64,000 bases of DNA from Brienomyrus brachyistius (taxonomy: Eukaryota > Chordata > Actinopteri > Osteoglossiformes > Mormyridae). The notes beneath the pieces are model-generated. The model saw only the letters and a list, made by a program, of their open reading frames with translations, did no database searches and was not told the DNA's origin. Made by a program: the position numbers and the translations under genes. Positions within the stretch are counted from its first letter, which is position 1. Each line of letters begins with the position of its first letter. Location of the stretch: contig NC_064554.1 in NCBI RefSeq assembly GCF_023856365.1, positions 5,137,001 to 5,201,000 on the forward strand, in the 5' to 3' direction. Positions 11,950 to 24,421 of the stretch are shown here, piece after piece.

Positions 11950-14900
11950 GTTTAAAAATGATTAATCCATTCGCTATAAGAAAACTGAGGCAGCGAAAAA
12001 GAGTGAATTACGCCTACTTACTATCAGTGAGACATGACATGCGATAAGCAAAGTTTTTAACCAAGCACTAATAATAAAATGCATCTCTTTCGGACGCCGT
12101 ACGTGGGAAGAGTTAACTGCACATACTGATGGCACCCCGTGTCAGGTAGGCCTATAATTGTCCGTACCTGAATTCCATTTCCCGAGGCAGTAAATTAGAG
12201 ACCAAAGCCTACAAAAACTACTTAAGACTGCAGAAATATTAGTCAAAAACACACACAGGGTTTATGGCTGAATCGTTCCTTAGATTATACACTAACGCTC
12301 GCATTAAGATAAGACGAAATCACAGCAGGCCTACAGTAGCCTTAATTAATTTGATTAATTCTTAAGGTATGATAAAACTTAAGGTATTCCCACATATATA
12401 CTACATATGAAACTTAAGCATTTAAAAATAAAACACCGTTTCTTGTTATGAAATGCCCTTAAACTTGCAATATTATGTGACACAGTTGTTGAACAGCACA
12501 ATATGACGATAAGATAAGATTTACTTATAATAAATGAGTGAACATGGCGATACGATGCTAAAATAACCGACGAGTTTCACAAACACGGCGGCACTCTCAA
12601 GGGCAGTAATGCCCGGTTCCCTTCAGGCGGCTCTGCCGCTGTGACACGTCCAGCCTGACGAGGGACAGTTACTGAGGCGGTCGGCCTGGTCCCTTCGGCT
12701 CGCTGCTGACCGGAGTTAATGTCCAACAGAATTCAGACTCCCGCTGAAAAGTCGATGGTTATACCCATGTGATCCTGCTGGCGTTTGTACAATCATACCG
12801 TGCTTTGCCTAATGGCCGTTTCCTCCAGAACATGAAAGCGACTCTTTGTTACTGAAAAAACTACCCTCTTTACAATATGACTAATTATGATAAAGACGGA
12901 CTCTTGATATGAGATATCCAAAACCGACGGGGAAACTTGCGGAACAACTATTCTGCCCATTCATTTGATTGCTAGCTTTCCTGGCACCGGCACCTTTTGT
13001 CATTTCAACCTGATCCCTGAAAAAGGAGCTTCCACTGACGAATAGTCAGTGTCGTAAGAGATTAATGGCCTTTAATCGGCGCACATTATGCGTATCATAG
13101 GCTACATTTTGTGCCAGATTTCTTATCTGGTGCCCACAGTAGTTAAAACCCAAATTTCTCCCTTGTGTCCTAATTAATTTGCTGATTTTTCGTTGTTATT
13201 TTTTAGCAATTACCCATGTTGCGGATATGCCTCAAATCTCCTGTGTAGTTTATTAACAGAAGCTTAACAGAGTTTGCTGTATAAGTAACCCCGTAAATTT
13301 GTACAACTAGACACTTTACAGAAGTCATTAAAATTGACGTCCTGAATTAACAGCACAAAATCTAATGGCTGAACCAGCAACACAATATATATATGCAGAG
13401 GCAAGCAAACCCATGTAGACCATGTGTACACACTTCCTCTTCCTTCAATAACAGCTTTAAATGTCCTCCCTAATCACCGTGGCTTTTGCGATGCTTCCTG
13501 ACCACACTAACGTCGGCACGATTTCGGTGCTGACACACAGTAATTTCAGACTGCTGATACTGTACAGGCTTCCTTCTCAAACAATAACAGAAAGAAAAGA
13601 AAAAAAAAAAGTTGTTTCTCCAGGGGAATGAAACCATTGGGTGATTTGTTTCTGAGGAATGCGGTAATCACAGTTCAGTCCCCACCCAGGGGCCCTCAGC
13701 CGATCATTTGGTGCGTCCTGCAGCATCAAAGAGTTTCAGTGGAGACGCCGGGCCAGGTTTCGGTTATTCCTGAGCTGACATCACTCACACGCCCCTGACC
13801 AGACTGGCCTTTGAGGGGGTTTCATGGGACTTTTTTTGGTCTTGAGATACGAAAGAGGCCGTGACGAATGGCCAAGGGGCCTTAGTCATGCCGCCTGTCA
13901 GAACACAGAGACGATGACACCTGCAGACCAGCCAGAAGGTGGAGAGATCCAGACAGTTGGTGCCCCGCTTGTAGACAGTGGGCCCTGAATTCTATACAGA
14001 AAAACTCTCTGTTTACCGAGGGCTACAGGAAGACGATGAGCGACACAACGCTGGTTAAGGCACACGGAGTGCCTGGCACTAGCAGATTAATGGCCAGCGA
14101 TAATTGTCGCTTAATGGCTGAAAGCGTAAGTCTCTCCCAGAGGCTGTGGGGGCCAAGGCAGCAACCACGCAAACAGGAGCATCTCATAACGGCGTTTTGG
14201 GTCGACCTCAGCTTCTGGGCTTTCTGGCACATTTGCAGTGCGCTGCTTTATTATAAATAGATCTGGCTGGCCATATACAGGGGCAGCGGCGGTGTTTGCT
14301 ACCGTTCAATGAATTTGCGTTGACTCCCCAAAGTTTGGGGACGCCCTGTTGGCCACAAACAGTCACTTTGGGGGGTGGGGGTGGGGGGGGGGGGCATCCA
14401 GCCTGGCCGTGTGTGGCTGGACACCCTCCCCTCGCCGATTTGATCTTGCGTGTAGTCTATAATTCCAGGACGTGCTGTGGCTGGAATGATTCGCCATTTA
14501 CAGGTCTAATATTTCACACACACATGTGACATACACATCAGCATGATATATGGGGCAGACTGGCAGGGGCTTTTCATTAATATTCCATAAAGAAGTATTA
14601 ATTATTAAAGCCCCCCCCCCCCCCCCCCCCCCCCCCAAGGTCAGGTACAGGGACTGTCATCGGCCCGGTGACAGCTGTGTACGCTGTCTGAGTCCCCTTT
14701 CATCCTCTCTGACCTCATTAATAAATGACGCCCGTCTCTCTCAGGCCAGGAAATGTTTATTTTTTTCCTGGTGATTACTGACAAGATAAAGCCATGAAAA
14801 CGGCCCTGTGTTGTCTGTCGTCTGCCCACCACAGACACAAACACACACCCAGTCACCTTCACCGCACCTGGTATCTGGATACAGGTAGAGGGACATCCGG

Positions 14901-17900
14901 AACGTTCCACCTCTGATTCACTCCGGTGACATTAACTGGTCGAGCCGCATTTCAGAATCGGGTTTCTGCTCTGATACATTCCCGCTGTCACATTCATTCA
15001 TGGGATCCAGGGCAAGAAAATCATATCGAAGAATTCGAGTGAAACTCCAGACCAGACGCATGAACTTTGTGGGGGCGCCGCGTGTGATAGCTACATGATA
15101 ATCACCTACACACTCCCCGACAGGCGATCAGCCGGGCCCCTGGAGGCGAGCCCCCTTGGAGACAAGCAGCTGTCAGATGGCTGGGAGGGGGGTGCTGTGG
15201 CACATGCTGGTGGGCGGAGCCAAAGCAGACAGTAGCCATGTCCCCTACGATTAGGAACGTGGAAGTCAGCTGACAGCCGTATCAGGTTCAAATTAGCCTG
15301 ACACAGCTGTGTGGGGGTGTGGGGGGTTCCCGACCACACGTGGTGGGGGGGCGGGGGGCAGGCTGTTCCTTTCCGCACGTCTATTTACTCTTTCTCCATC
15401 TTTCATTCCTCGTCATGCTGTTCACACCTCTGCTTCGCGGCCGTCACAGGAAAGCCCCGGGGGCGCCTCCCAACTCCCGCCTGTGCGTGTGGTGCCAGCG
15501 TCACCATGGTTACCTTCTCACCGGACGGCCCACGTCTCAGACTATGCCGGGACAGCCCTGTGACTGGCATTCCAGCTGGCCACCCACAGGACCAGGATCA
15601 CACTTCAAAGCAGCCTTACAAGTGACAGCCAAGTTTCTGTGGGGGGGGGGGGGGGGGGGGGTGAATGGCAGCCCATAACAGAAGAGGGACACTCTGATAA
15701 ATACCTTCTAAGAGCCTTTTTCACGGCCACACATATTTCCAGCCTAAACTACACGCCTGTGCGTCCAATATCTAAAATATATTTGCATTCTGTTTAACCG
15801 CTTAGCAGGAATTTTACCACTGCAAAACGTGATCCACACCTCCGCCCAAGTACAGCCGGTCTTGTGTATTTGTCCCAGTCCTAGCCGGCCTGCGGTTACA
15901 TGTGGGAGGTCTACCAGATGGCAGGCAGTGTGCCGAACGCCGGCGCAGGCCTTCGGGATGCATGACGTTTGTGCCTGCGCGATATTCCGTCTGCAGGTCA
16001 CATGTGACACAGGAGCATGGCTGCAGTAGCTCATACGGGTCCCTTCTGTGTCCCCATGAGCCGTAAGTGAGTCACACCTCCTAGCAGCTAGGGGGCAGCT
16101 GTGGGCAGGATGTCACATGGGTCCCCTGGAGACTCAGACTCAACGTCCAGGCTGTTCTTCATTTGATCGCTGCCTTTCCTGTCTAGCCTAATCCCTGAAA
16201 AAGGCGCTTCCACTGTGGAACAACTTACAGAACCAAGTAGCAAGGAAATAAGCATGAAACAAAGGAACCAAGGAACAGGAACCAGCACCACAAGTTTGAA
16301 GCCCTTGAAGTGCCCTTGGTTTCTCCACTGGCACTCCCCCCCCCCCCCCCCCATCTGAGGCTAAGTGAAATTGGCTTGCTAAGTCTGCGGCCCCAAGTTG
16401 ACCAGCACTGCTGCACCCCTTAGTTAGCAAATCCTCCACAGCTCAAAGGAGAAAGCCCATTCGTGGCTGCCCTGAAAATTGTTACCATGTTGAATGCCAT
16501 GATGTCACAGGCAGCTAACAAAAGGTGCAGGACAACCAGCATGACATCACAAACACCAGCCCCGCAAACACCAGAGGGAAGAGAGAGCTGGCCATCCCAT
16601 AATACTGCAAGGTGTCAGTTTCCCCAGCAATGGGCCCCTGTGCGCACCTATTAATGTCATCGTTACACATGAGAGGAGCATTCCCGCTGTCCTCTGTGGC
16701 AAGCCTCCAGGGCCCTCGCCATCACAGGCCCAGTGCATTCTGGGAAAACCTTGCAGGGGAGCAGAGAGCAGGACGGTCTTTATGCCTTCCAGGGAGAAGG
16801 TGATCTTGTTGCTGTAACCTGGTAACAATGAGTTTCTTTGTTTTTGTGGTATTTGTGGAAAGAAAAATCACACAGACAGAAAAACAAAGAAAAAGCTGGA
16901 CCAAGGAACGCAGGCAGGAGTGTGAAAAAGTACAATGAACTCACACAGAGGGAGGTAAACACCTCCTAGCTGAACTCCCACTACATCTTAACGTGCTAAG
17001 CAGGCCGAGGATGGACTGACCTGAGGCAGAGTGAAAGTAAGTACGACATACCTCCGCGCTTCTTACAGCCAGGTAGTGTGCCGCCCCGCCCCGTTCAAAT
17101 CAACACATCTGCAGTTTAACACAGGACATTCACAAGTACTATGCTGAAACAAGGAGGAAGTAAGTACATGTGATTACCAGTGACCAGTTAAAGCAGATTG
17201 TCCTTCCAAATCCCAGCGTAAACACCCAGTAAATGACCATCCCGTGTTTGTTTTAATAATCGCCTTGATGGACCTCCTGTGTCCTGAGTCCGTGTCTCAG
17301 TGTCTCTGTGTCTGCCGCACGTTACACCTCAGGGCCAAGCAGAGCAGAATGTTGACCATCTCCTACACAGCTGTCCCTCACCACCTTCTCATAGAGCTTC
17401 ACGTAGCAGGTCAGGGGACGTTTCGGTCCTGTAGTGAATCTCCTCACCAAAGCGCCGAGTGAGCAGAGAGTGGGACAGCGAGGTGTAGGGAGGCAACATC
17501 CCGGCTGACTGATTTCTGCTTCTCACCTAATCCTCATTGTTAACTGCGCATAGTCTGCCACCAGTCAGATGTCACTATGAAGCGCGGTGCCCGAGTCCGA
17601 AACGCGGAGCTGAAAACACAGATGATCAGTGTGATGAGAGTTCGTCGGCAGAGACACAGAGCAGGTTAAACGCTGGCTGAGAACCGTTAACACTTAACTG
17701 AGCCTAGAATAAGGTCCAGCTTCCACACTTCACAGCAGAATGAATTTCCCAGAATCTCCCAGTCTGCAGTGCAGGGATGTACTGTAAGAGGCAAAGATAT
17801 CTGTCATGTGGGCCAGCGGCCAAGCGGGGAAGTTATCGGCACCACAGACAGAACATGTGGAAGCTGTTTGTTTTATGCACTTAATTATAACATTAAGCAA

Positions 17901-20900
17901 TCTGAGTAATAAAACAATCCCACAAGTGCCTCAAAAATGCATCTGCTAACGTCAAAAAAAATCCGAGCGATCGTTTTTCAAAATTATGTCATTTTATGCC
18001 CTGCAGGGTCGTTGTTAAAATCTTCCCGCATTACAGACTTTACAGTCATGAGTGCTGAGTGCCACCCCAGCGGAGATAGGTATTCATAACCAAGGGCAGT
18101 TTGGGGGATTTGAAGGAGCGAGAGCAAGTCGGGTTGTTAAATATGCTCTAATGAGCGGTTGCTTTAAGTATCATTATAAATAAAAGAGAGGATAGGGACA
18201 CTGATGTTTTCACCATCGAATCCCTCTACACAACTGTGTCAACCGCAGCCTCCCCCCACCTGCCCAACACTAAGCTTTTCCAGCAACGTTCCCCGGAACG
18301 CTGCCAGGAACTGACGAGGTCGATAGCGGGAAGAAGAGAAAAACAACAACCTCAGGCATGGAATTACACCTGGAAATATTCGGATCCTGACCTTCTGGTC
18401 TCGTCTTCAGACGCTGGACTTCAGGGAATGTGGCGTGGGTCAAATTGTCTCGGCTCGTATCTGAGATTTTAAAGTTTTGACGATGACGACTTGTGTTCAC
18501 GGTTAAGTCAGTCTACACATCACCCACGTTAGACAAAATAAAATGTAATGAATGTGACATTGCGATTTGATTACCAAGTTCTGCTGAAAAAGACATACAA
18601 TGGCATTGCTTGTTCAGTACGTGGCAAATTAAATTGGTTATTTGTTAAGTTTTACCGTCTCCATCTTTTTCCAGATACAGAACATGTATATCGTTTAAAA
18701 AGTGCGCTGCAGACTAGTACTTGGAGTTGAGAACTGTGAGAAGTGTGAGTCGTTTATGTAAAATAAAAATGAAAATTATAGGACATTGTAGCTCCTACCG
18801 TATTTGCTGCTTTTCGATTCAAGAAAAAAAAACTTTATAAAATTAATTACAAATGCCCCTCACTTAACGACCTACCTGTTTAATATTTTCCGGGACTTAC
18901 AACCACCTCTCCGATTAGTCGGTATAGTACGCTGTACAGCACGCAAACCTAAGTAATATTGGAATTGATTTTATTCTTTTATTCTGTTTATTGCCGTATA
19001 CAACACACTCATTTATTGACATATATAAACATACTAAAATGTTATAAATGGTGCAAAGGTGACACTAACACAATATCTAAAGATGGCTGACATAAACCGG
19101 CTTCCAGTACAGTACGCTTGAAATTTCATTAAGGTACGGCTCCTTGCTTATCGACCGTCGCTAATTGGCGTCTTAGTTGTAGGAATGGAACTCATCATTA
19201 AATGAGGAGTGTCTGTAATTAAAGAAAAAGTAATTGAATGCGCTCCTGTGACTGTATGATAGTATTAATCATATAAATGAGCCGCTGATTTAAATATAAT
19301 GTGTTTTTCTAATTTATTCACTCTGAATAGTGTTCCCACCATCAACTAGCATTCAGAGCATTCTGGAAAACCATGAATAACTACATAATTTGAAAATCAC
19401 TAGATAATAACCTTGCTCAGCCGTGGACTGGCATCAGGCCCAGGGTGTTCCACAGGCTTGTGCCCTGTGCTGCCCGTAAACTCTGACCAGAATAAGCTGT
19501 TTGAAGATGAATGGACAGATAATTATCTATCTTACAAGGCTGCTTGTCAACTAAATCGTGTTTTTAATATCATGGTGTATGAGTTTTTACAGCATGAAGG
19601 ACTTATTTTTAAAGTGCCCATAGTTTAAGCGCAACTATTAAAACATTTTTAACCATTAAATAAATTTCATGAGCAACAAACAAGATGTTTGTTCACATTG
19701 ATACCGTCTCAGGTTGCTGCCACCTTGTGGACAATAATGGATACTAAATGTAAAAATAGTTTTCAGTGTGTACAGAATTGCGCATAGATTTGGCTATGGA
19801 CAGTAGGGACATGTCCCTACCAATACTGTGGGCGTACCATGTTTTGGGGGCTGATTGGGTCCCTACCAATGTCAAAACCAAACATTCAAGCTTGAATTCC
19901 TTAAACTGAAGTCAGGGGCGTCTCTTCTGAAAGCTACAAAATGTTCCTGCCATTTGTTGGAGGTAGTTTTGAAATGAATCAGTTTACAGGCCTGTGCTCA
20001 GAGGACGCTGGTATTTTACATTTCAGGAAATCTGTTTTACACCAATATACTGTAACCTACAGTCATTACTAATGTTTGCTTAGCTGCTTGTTTTCTTTTT
20101 TGTTAATTATTGCTACACAAATCATGAACAGACTGCTTGGTAGACAAGTGATGTTATTAATAAGGTAGAATCCAAGGTATTTGAGGCAATAAGACTAAAG
20201 AGAAATACAAACAACATACAAAATAATTTACGTTAAACTTCAGTCAGGAAGCAGTGAGTTAACTGTAGGGAGTATTTAGGCCCACTTACACCAACACTCT
20301 GCGCCGACAGTGTGCTGGATCACACCTCTCCTTGGTGTGAACATAGCGACAGTCCTGGGGAAAGATTTCGGTGAAAAATGGGAACGTCCACAAACCTGCC
20401 CGTCGTTTCCCAAAACACACTTCGAAAAGCCGATATTTCCATGGTGATCACGCAGGAAGGGAGGATCTTTCTGAAAGACGCATCCGGGACAGAAGTTCAG
20501 AAAACAATGTCACCAGAATACAATCTTAAATGAAATTCGATAAACATGGAGTACACATAAGCCGGCTGGGCGGGTTCAGCTAGGAAGCGGGATACAGGTG
20601 ATGAGTTTGGGTCATCGTAAGTACTGTCAGGCGGCACACACAGGAAATGTTACAGTACAGGAGTACAAGCTGTGCTATGGGATATGCTGTCAGCCTACTC
20701 ATCTCCGCTGGTAAAGGACTCTTCATATATTCCTCAATAGCAAATCATCGTGAAGTTTGTGCTGATAGCCAGGCCTTCAAGCAAGAAGCCAGCACATTAT
20801 TTCAGGGATAATAATCAAGTTTCCTTCAACCGCAGGAATGTACCTAATAGCACAAGATCATTTTATCAGCGAATCATTTAGTCATGTCTAGCCCATTAAA

Positions 20901-21490
20901 GTTCATTCCATTAGAATAAGAACACGGTTCCAGCTTGTGATATTCATCTTGCGCAGCAGCAGTGTAAACGCTAAGGACCACCTCCCCCACAAAATGGGGT
21001 GTTTGGCCGGGGGGGGGGGGGGGTCCCTCCTCCTCCTGGAGGCTCGATAACATAGATCATCAAAGCAGGAGGAGATGCGAGCTGGTGGCCTCTCTCCACA
21101 ACATCAGAATGCAGGATCGATCTCCACATGGTCACCGCAACAACAGATTCTGTGCCAGAGCGAGGGGGTGGGGTGGGGGGGGGACTGTAGGGCTGGGCGA
21201 TATGGACCAAATGCCACATATTGATATTTTTAGGCAGAATAATGATTGTCACACATGGGTTAGATGCAGAGTACACTACAGTGCACTATGTGCTGTGTCA
21301 ACAATGACAATTAATCACTAAATTAAAATTAATATAGGTGTGTGTGTGTATAAACAACAGCATTTTTAAAATCAGTTTATAACATTGCTCTTAAAACAGA
21401 AGGTAAATGTGAATATAATGAACAAAAAAACTAAAATCTAATTCTAAAAATTATTTGGCAAATTACTCTAAAAACAGAAGCCTGAAAATG
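11950..21490. other. 9.5-kb gene-free stretch
   Basis: No protein gene recognised on either strand; open frames are short and overlap with no similarity. There are many mononucleotide runs (C-run at 14610, G-runs at 14380, 15640 and 21010, C-run at 16337). A shared motif 'ATCCCTGAAAAAGG(A/C)GCTTCCACTG' occurs near 13012 and 16191, suggesting a dispersed repeat family. A copy of the TTTGGGG…CCCTGTTGGCC repeat lies near 14325. A second CpG-richer patch is at 12.6-12.7 kb. Confidence 0.4.
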
Positions 21491-21499
21491 TGCTTGATG

Positions 21500-21815
21500 A
21501 TTGGAAAGACTCTCATTTTAACACACACACACAAACACACAGACCTGTACTCAAATCTTTATGGGGACTGTCCATTCACTTCTATGGGCATAACCCTAAT
21601 CCCTTAACCCCCACCCAGCCCTAATCTTAACCAAAAGTAACCAAACAAAATACATTTGGCATTAAAAAAGTTTTTGATTGCAATCACAGATTTTTATAAA
21701 ATTGATTTTCCCCTTGTGGGGACCGAAAAAATAGACCCCCAATATCAAAATGATAGGTTTTTGTCACATTATTACATTTGTTCCTCATAATGTAATGTAC
21801 ACCACACAAACAATC
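21500..21815. repeat. Interspersed repeat, probable non-autonomous DNA element
   Basis: The sequence 'ATGGGGACTGTCCATTCACT' with following 'AACCCTAATCCCTTAACCC' and a right part with 'CCCCTTGTGGGGACCG' matches the layout of a widespread fish repeat with GTCCCCA-type ends and a telomere-like CCCTAA-rich middle. No coding capacity. Borders are approximate and classification uncertain. Confidence 0.5.
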
Positions 21816-21819
21816 GCAA

Positions 21820-23610
21820 TTTTACACATCATTCTAAAGCAAAAACTTCATTTAATGGATAAAATTGATTTGTCTCTCAGCTCGAGTGTGTGCAAGTAAA
21901 AAAATGATTAGGCAAGTAACACCGCAAACTCCATGTTAATAAATTTAAGTAATGCGTGCAGTCGTGCTGCTCCTGTCACGGGAGAGAGGTCACCTACTAA
22001 TATATACCTACTAAATTACGTTTTAGGGACGTGCCTGCTAAATTATCATATTTATGGAAATCAATGCCGATCTGTTTCACTGTGTAATAACACACTATAT
22101 ATAATTTACGACACAGGTTAAGCAACGTCTATTTCTAAGCGGAACAATCTAATGTAACATAACACTCGGAATAACAATCGGAATATTCCACGGTTTGTCA
22201 TATCAGGTGATCTAGTGGCAAAACAAATAACGCGCTGTTTTTTGATACCGCCTGGCGTCACGCTTCTCCGCCTCCAGTTCCTATGCTCGGTGCAGAGTCG
22301 CACATCGTAATTTGTTTAATGCCTTTACGGTTTTGGGAGTGTTTGACGCTCAATCCTTCGCATGTGTAGAAATTTCAACAGAGATTTAAGGCTCTTATTG
22401 TTAATGAGCCAGACTGGGGGCATTCTGGCTGCTGGGATGAGAAGGGTTTCCCAGGATCGCTGCCCTTTTTAAAGCAGTTTCAGTTTTGTCAGCATTTGGT
22501 AGATAATCCTTTCAGTTTCAACTGACATGGACTAATAAAAGTCTGTGCTGAGCTCCAGGGATTTTGTGTCAGAGTCAATGGGGCTTAGTGAAATTCTCAA
22601 AGAACAAAGGGCAGTGAAAGTACAAAAACACGCCCAATTAATGCGTATTGAAAGACAGGTAATTGGTGAGTCATACATTGACGCAAAATGACATCCAACC
22701 ACTTACATAGATGCTTAACAAGGTGAACAGAAGAATAGTTACCCTTACCTTCTTGGTTTTGGTGTTTTTAGTTTAAATAAACCATCACTGCTCATCCAGC
22801 AGTATTTAAACACGTAAAATCATAACTTATAGGTGCAGCTTCCAGGGGGAGTCCGACATGAACGTAGCAAGTAACGGCACGTAACGCTGATTCGAAAGGA
22901 TGGCTGGTGGGTGACCCCCTGTTTGGCGTGACAGAAGGATCTCACCGCACTCCGGACCTGGGATCAAGAACTGACATCACCCACAGATACCAAGGGCTGT
23001 GCTGCCTTCTGATTTAAAAGGGCGACGCTGGTATGCGTGGTGGGGCGCGATGTCGATAGGAGCCTCCTAAAAGGTTACAGAAAGGTGGTCGCTGTTAAGT
23101 ACAACTCAAGGCGCTTTGCAGACGCCCTGCTCCACCCCATCCTCTGCTTCATATCCCATCGGCATGTTTCGCATTAGGAGCCGCGGTAACGCCTCTCACT
23201 GACTCAGAATGCTGGACCTCACCAGGCCAGTGGCAATGGATCCCTTGTCTGTGACCCCAGAGAGCACATTTTAGATCAGGGAGTGGTTTTTGTGTGTTAA
23301 GCAAGATATGAACTTGGAAAGACATTTGGGTCATGGTTTGCAGATTTGAAGGATCTTATTATGAATAAGAGAACTCTGGTGAACTTCAGCAGAAGATTGT
23401 TTCCTCAAAATCCATTTGCACTACGTAAGGTCAATCCCGCAAAGAAAAGGGGTGAGACTTTAAACATCGTTAGTGCGCAGAATAACAGAAAATAATGGTT
23501 AGCAGGGAAGTAATAATCTGTTCGCTTAATTTTCTCATTCAAAAGTGACAAATTGCCTATGGTATGTCACTGTGACGTAGTTAAACTCTTCCTACTTGTA
23601 TTTAGTCACT
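21820..23610. other. gene-free stretch
   Basis: No gene recognised. AT-rich with short open frames only. Confidence 0.4.
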
Positions 23611-23612
23611 GT

Positions 23613-23614
<2 letters not shown>

Positions 23615-23666
<52 letters not shown>
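23615..23666. repeat. (TTA)n microsatellite
   Basis: About 17 copies of ATT/TTA immediately left of the inverted-repeat composite. It ends two or three bases before the TATGGCG terminus of that structure. Confidence 0.97.
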
Positions 23667-23669
<3 letters not shown>

Positions 23670-23699
23670 ATGGCGTCAAATTAGTGCCAAATGTCGTAC

Positions 23700-23930
23700 G
23701 CATAAAAACCACGCGCGCATGCACTTGCGAGCAGAAAATCCATGTTCTCTACGCGCTCGCGATTGCGCAGCACTCACTCTCTCGGCGTTAAATTAGTGCC
23801 AAAAGTCGAACCACTCGCGTGTGTGCGCTCGCGTGCTGAAAACCCATCCCCTCTAAGCGCTCGCGTTCGCTGGACCCTATCTACGCGCTCGCGTCTGCAC
23901 AGCACTCGCTCGCTCGACAGGAAGAATTTT
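23700..23930. repeat. GCGCTCGCG-rich subterminal repeat region
   Basis: The motif 'CGCGCTCGCG' or 'GCGCTCGCG' recurs several times between about 23745 and 23910, and 'AAATTAGTGCCAAA' occurs twice (near 23678 and 23790). The element terminus therefore appears duplicated here. The right arm keeps only one such motif next to its terminus. Subterminal repeats of this kind often serve as transposase binding sites; that role is inference. Confidence 0.6.
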
Positions 23931-24421
23931 GACACTTTGGAGGCGGGAACAGTGGCTAATGGCTCTGCTTCTTTGATTATTTTTTTTAATATTGATTACG
24001 ATTGGCTATTTGCTTTGGTAGAAGATGAAGATAATTGACCAGTGGATGTGGGATTCACACTGTCATGATGTCGGAGCAAATAGGTCTTACACTGAGTTCA
24101 CATCTTTTAGAGATTCTGTTTTCATATTCCACGTTAAGGATTGGAATCGTGTGTGTCTTAATTAAAGCAGAGCTTGAAATTCAATACGGTATAGCTGGTA
24201 TCTCGTGCAATATTATTTATTCACAGTCTGCTATCATAATTTGGGAATTACCCGCTTCGTCTTACCGTATACAAAAGAATTGGCAAATGTACGGTAAATT
24301 GCATTGTGAATAACATTTCTTAATACAACATCACAAAGCCAATTTAATAAATTCAAATCCTGGGAAGAGCGCTCCTCAGATATTAGTTCTCGGGTTAGTG
24401 TTAGCAGACTATAGGCGAAAC

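Noticed and set aside
11583..11955. Open frames of 102-111 codons on both strands
   Set aside because: They overlap each other and follow from high GC in the promoter-like segment, where stop codons are rare.
22330..22560. Interferon-response-like AGTTTCAGTTTT and TTTCAGTTTCAACT motifs
   Set aside because: Isolated short motifs with no gene beside them; chance is likely in AT-rich DNA.
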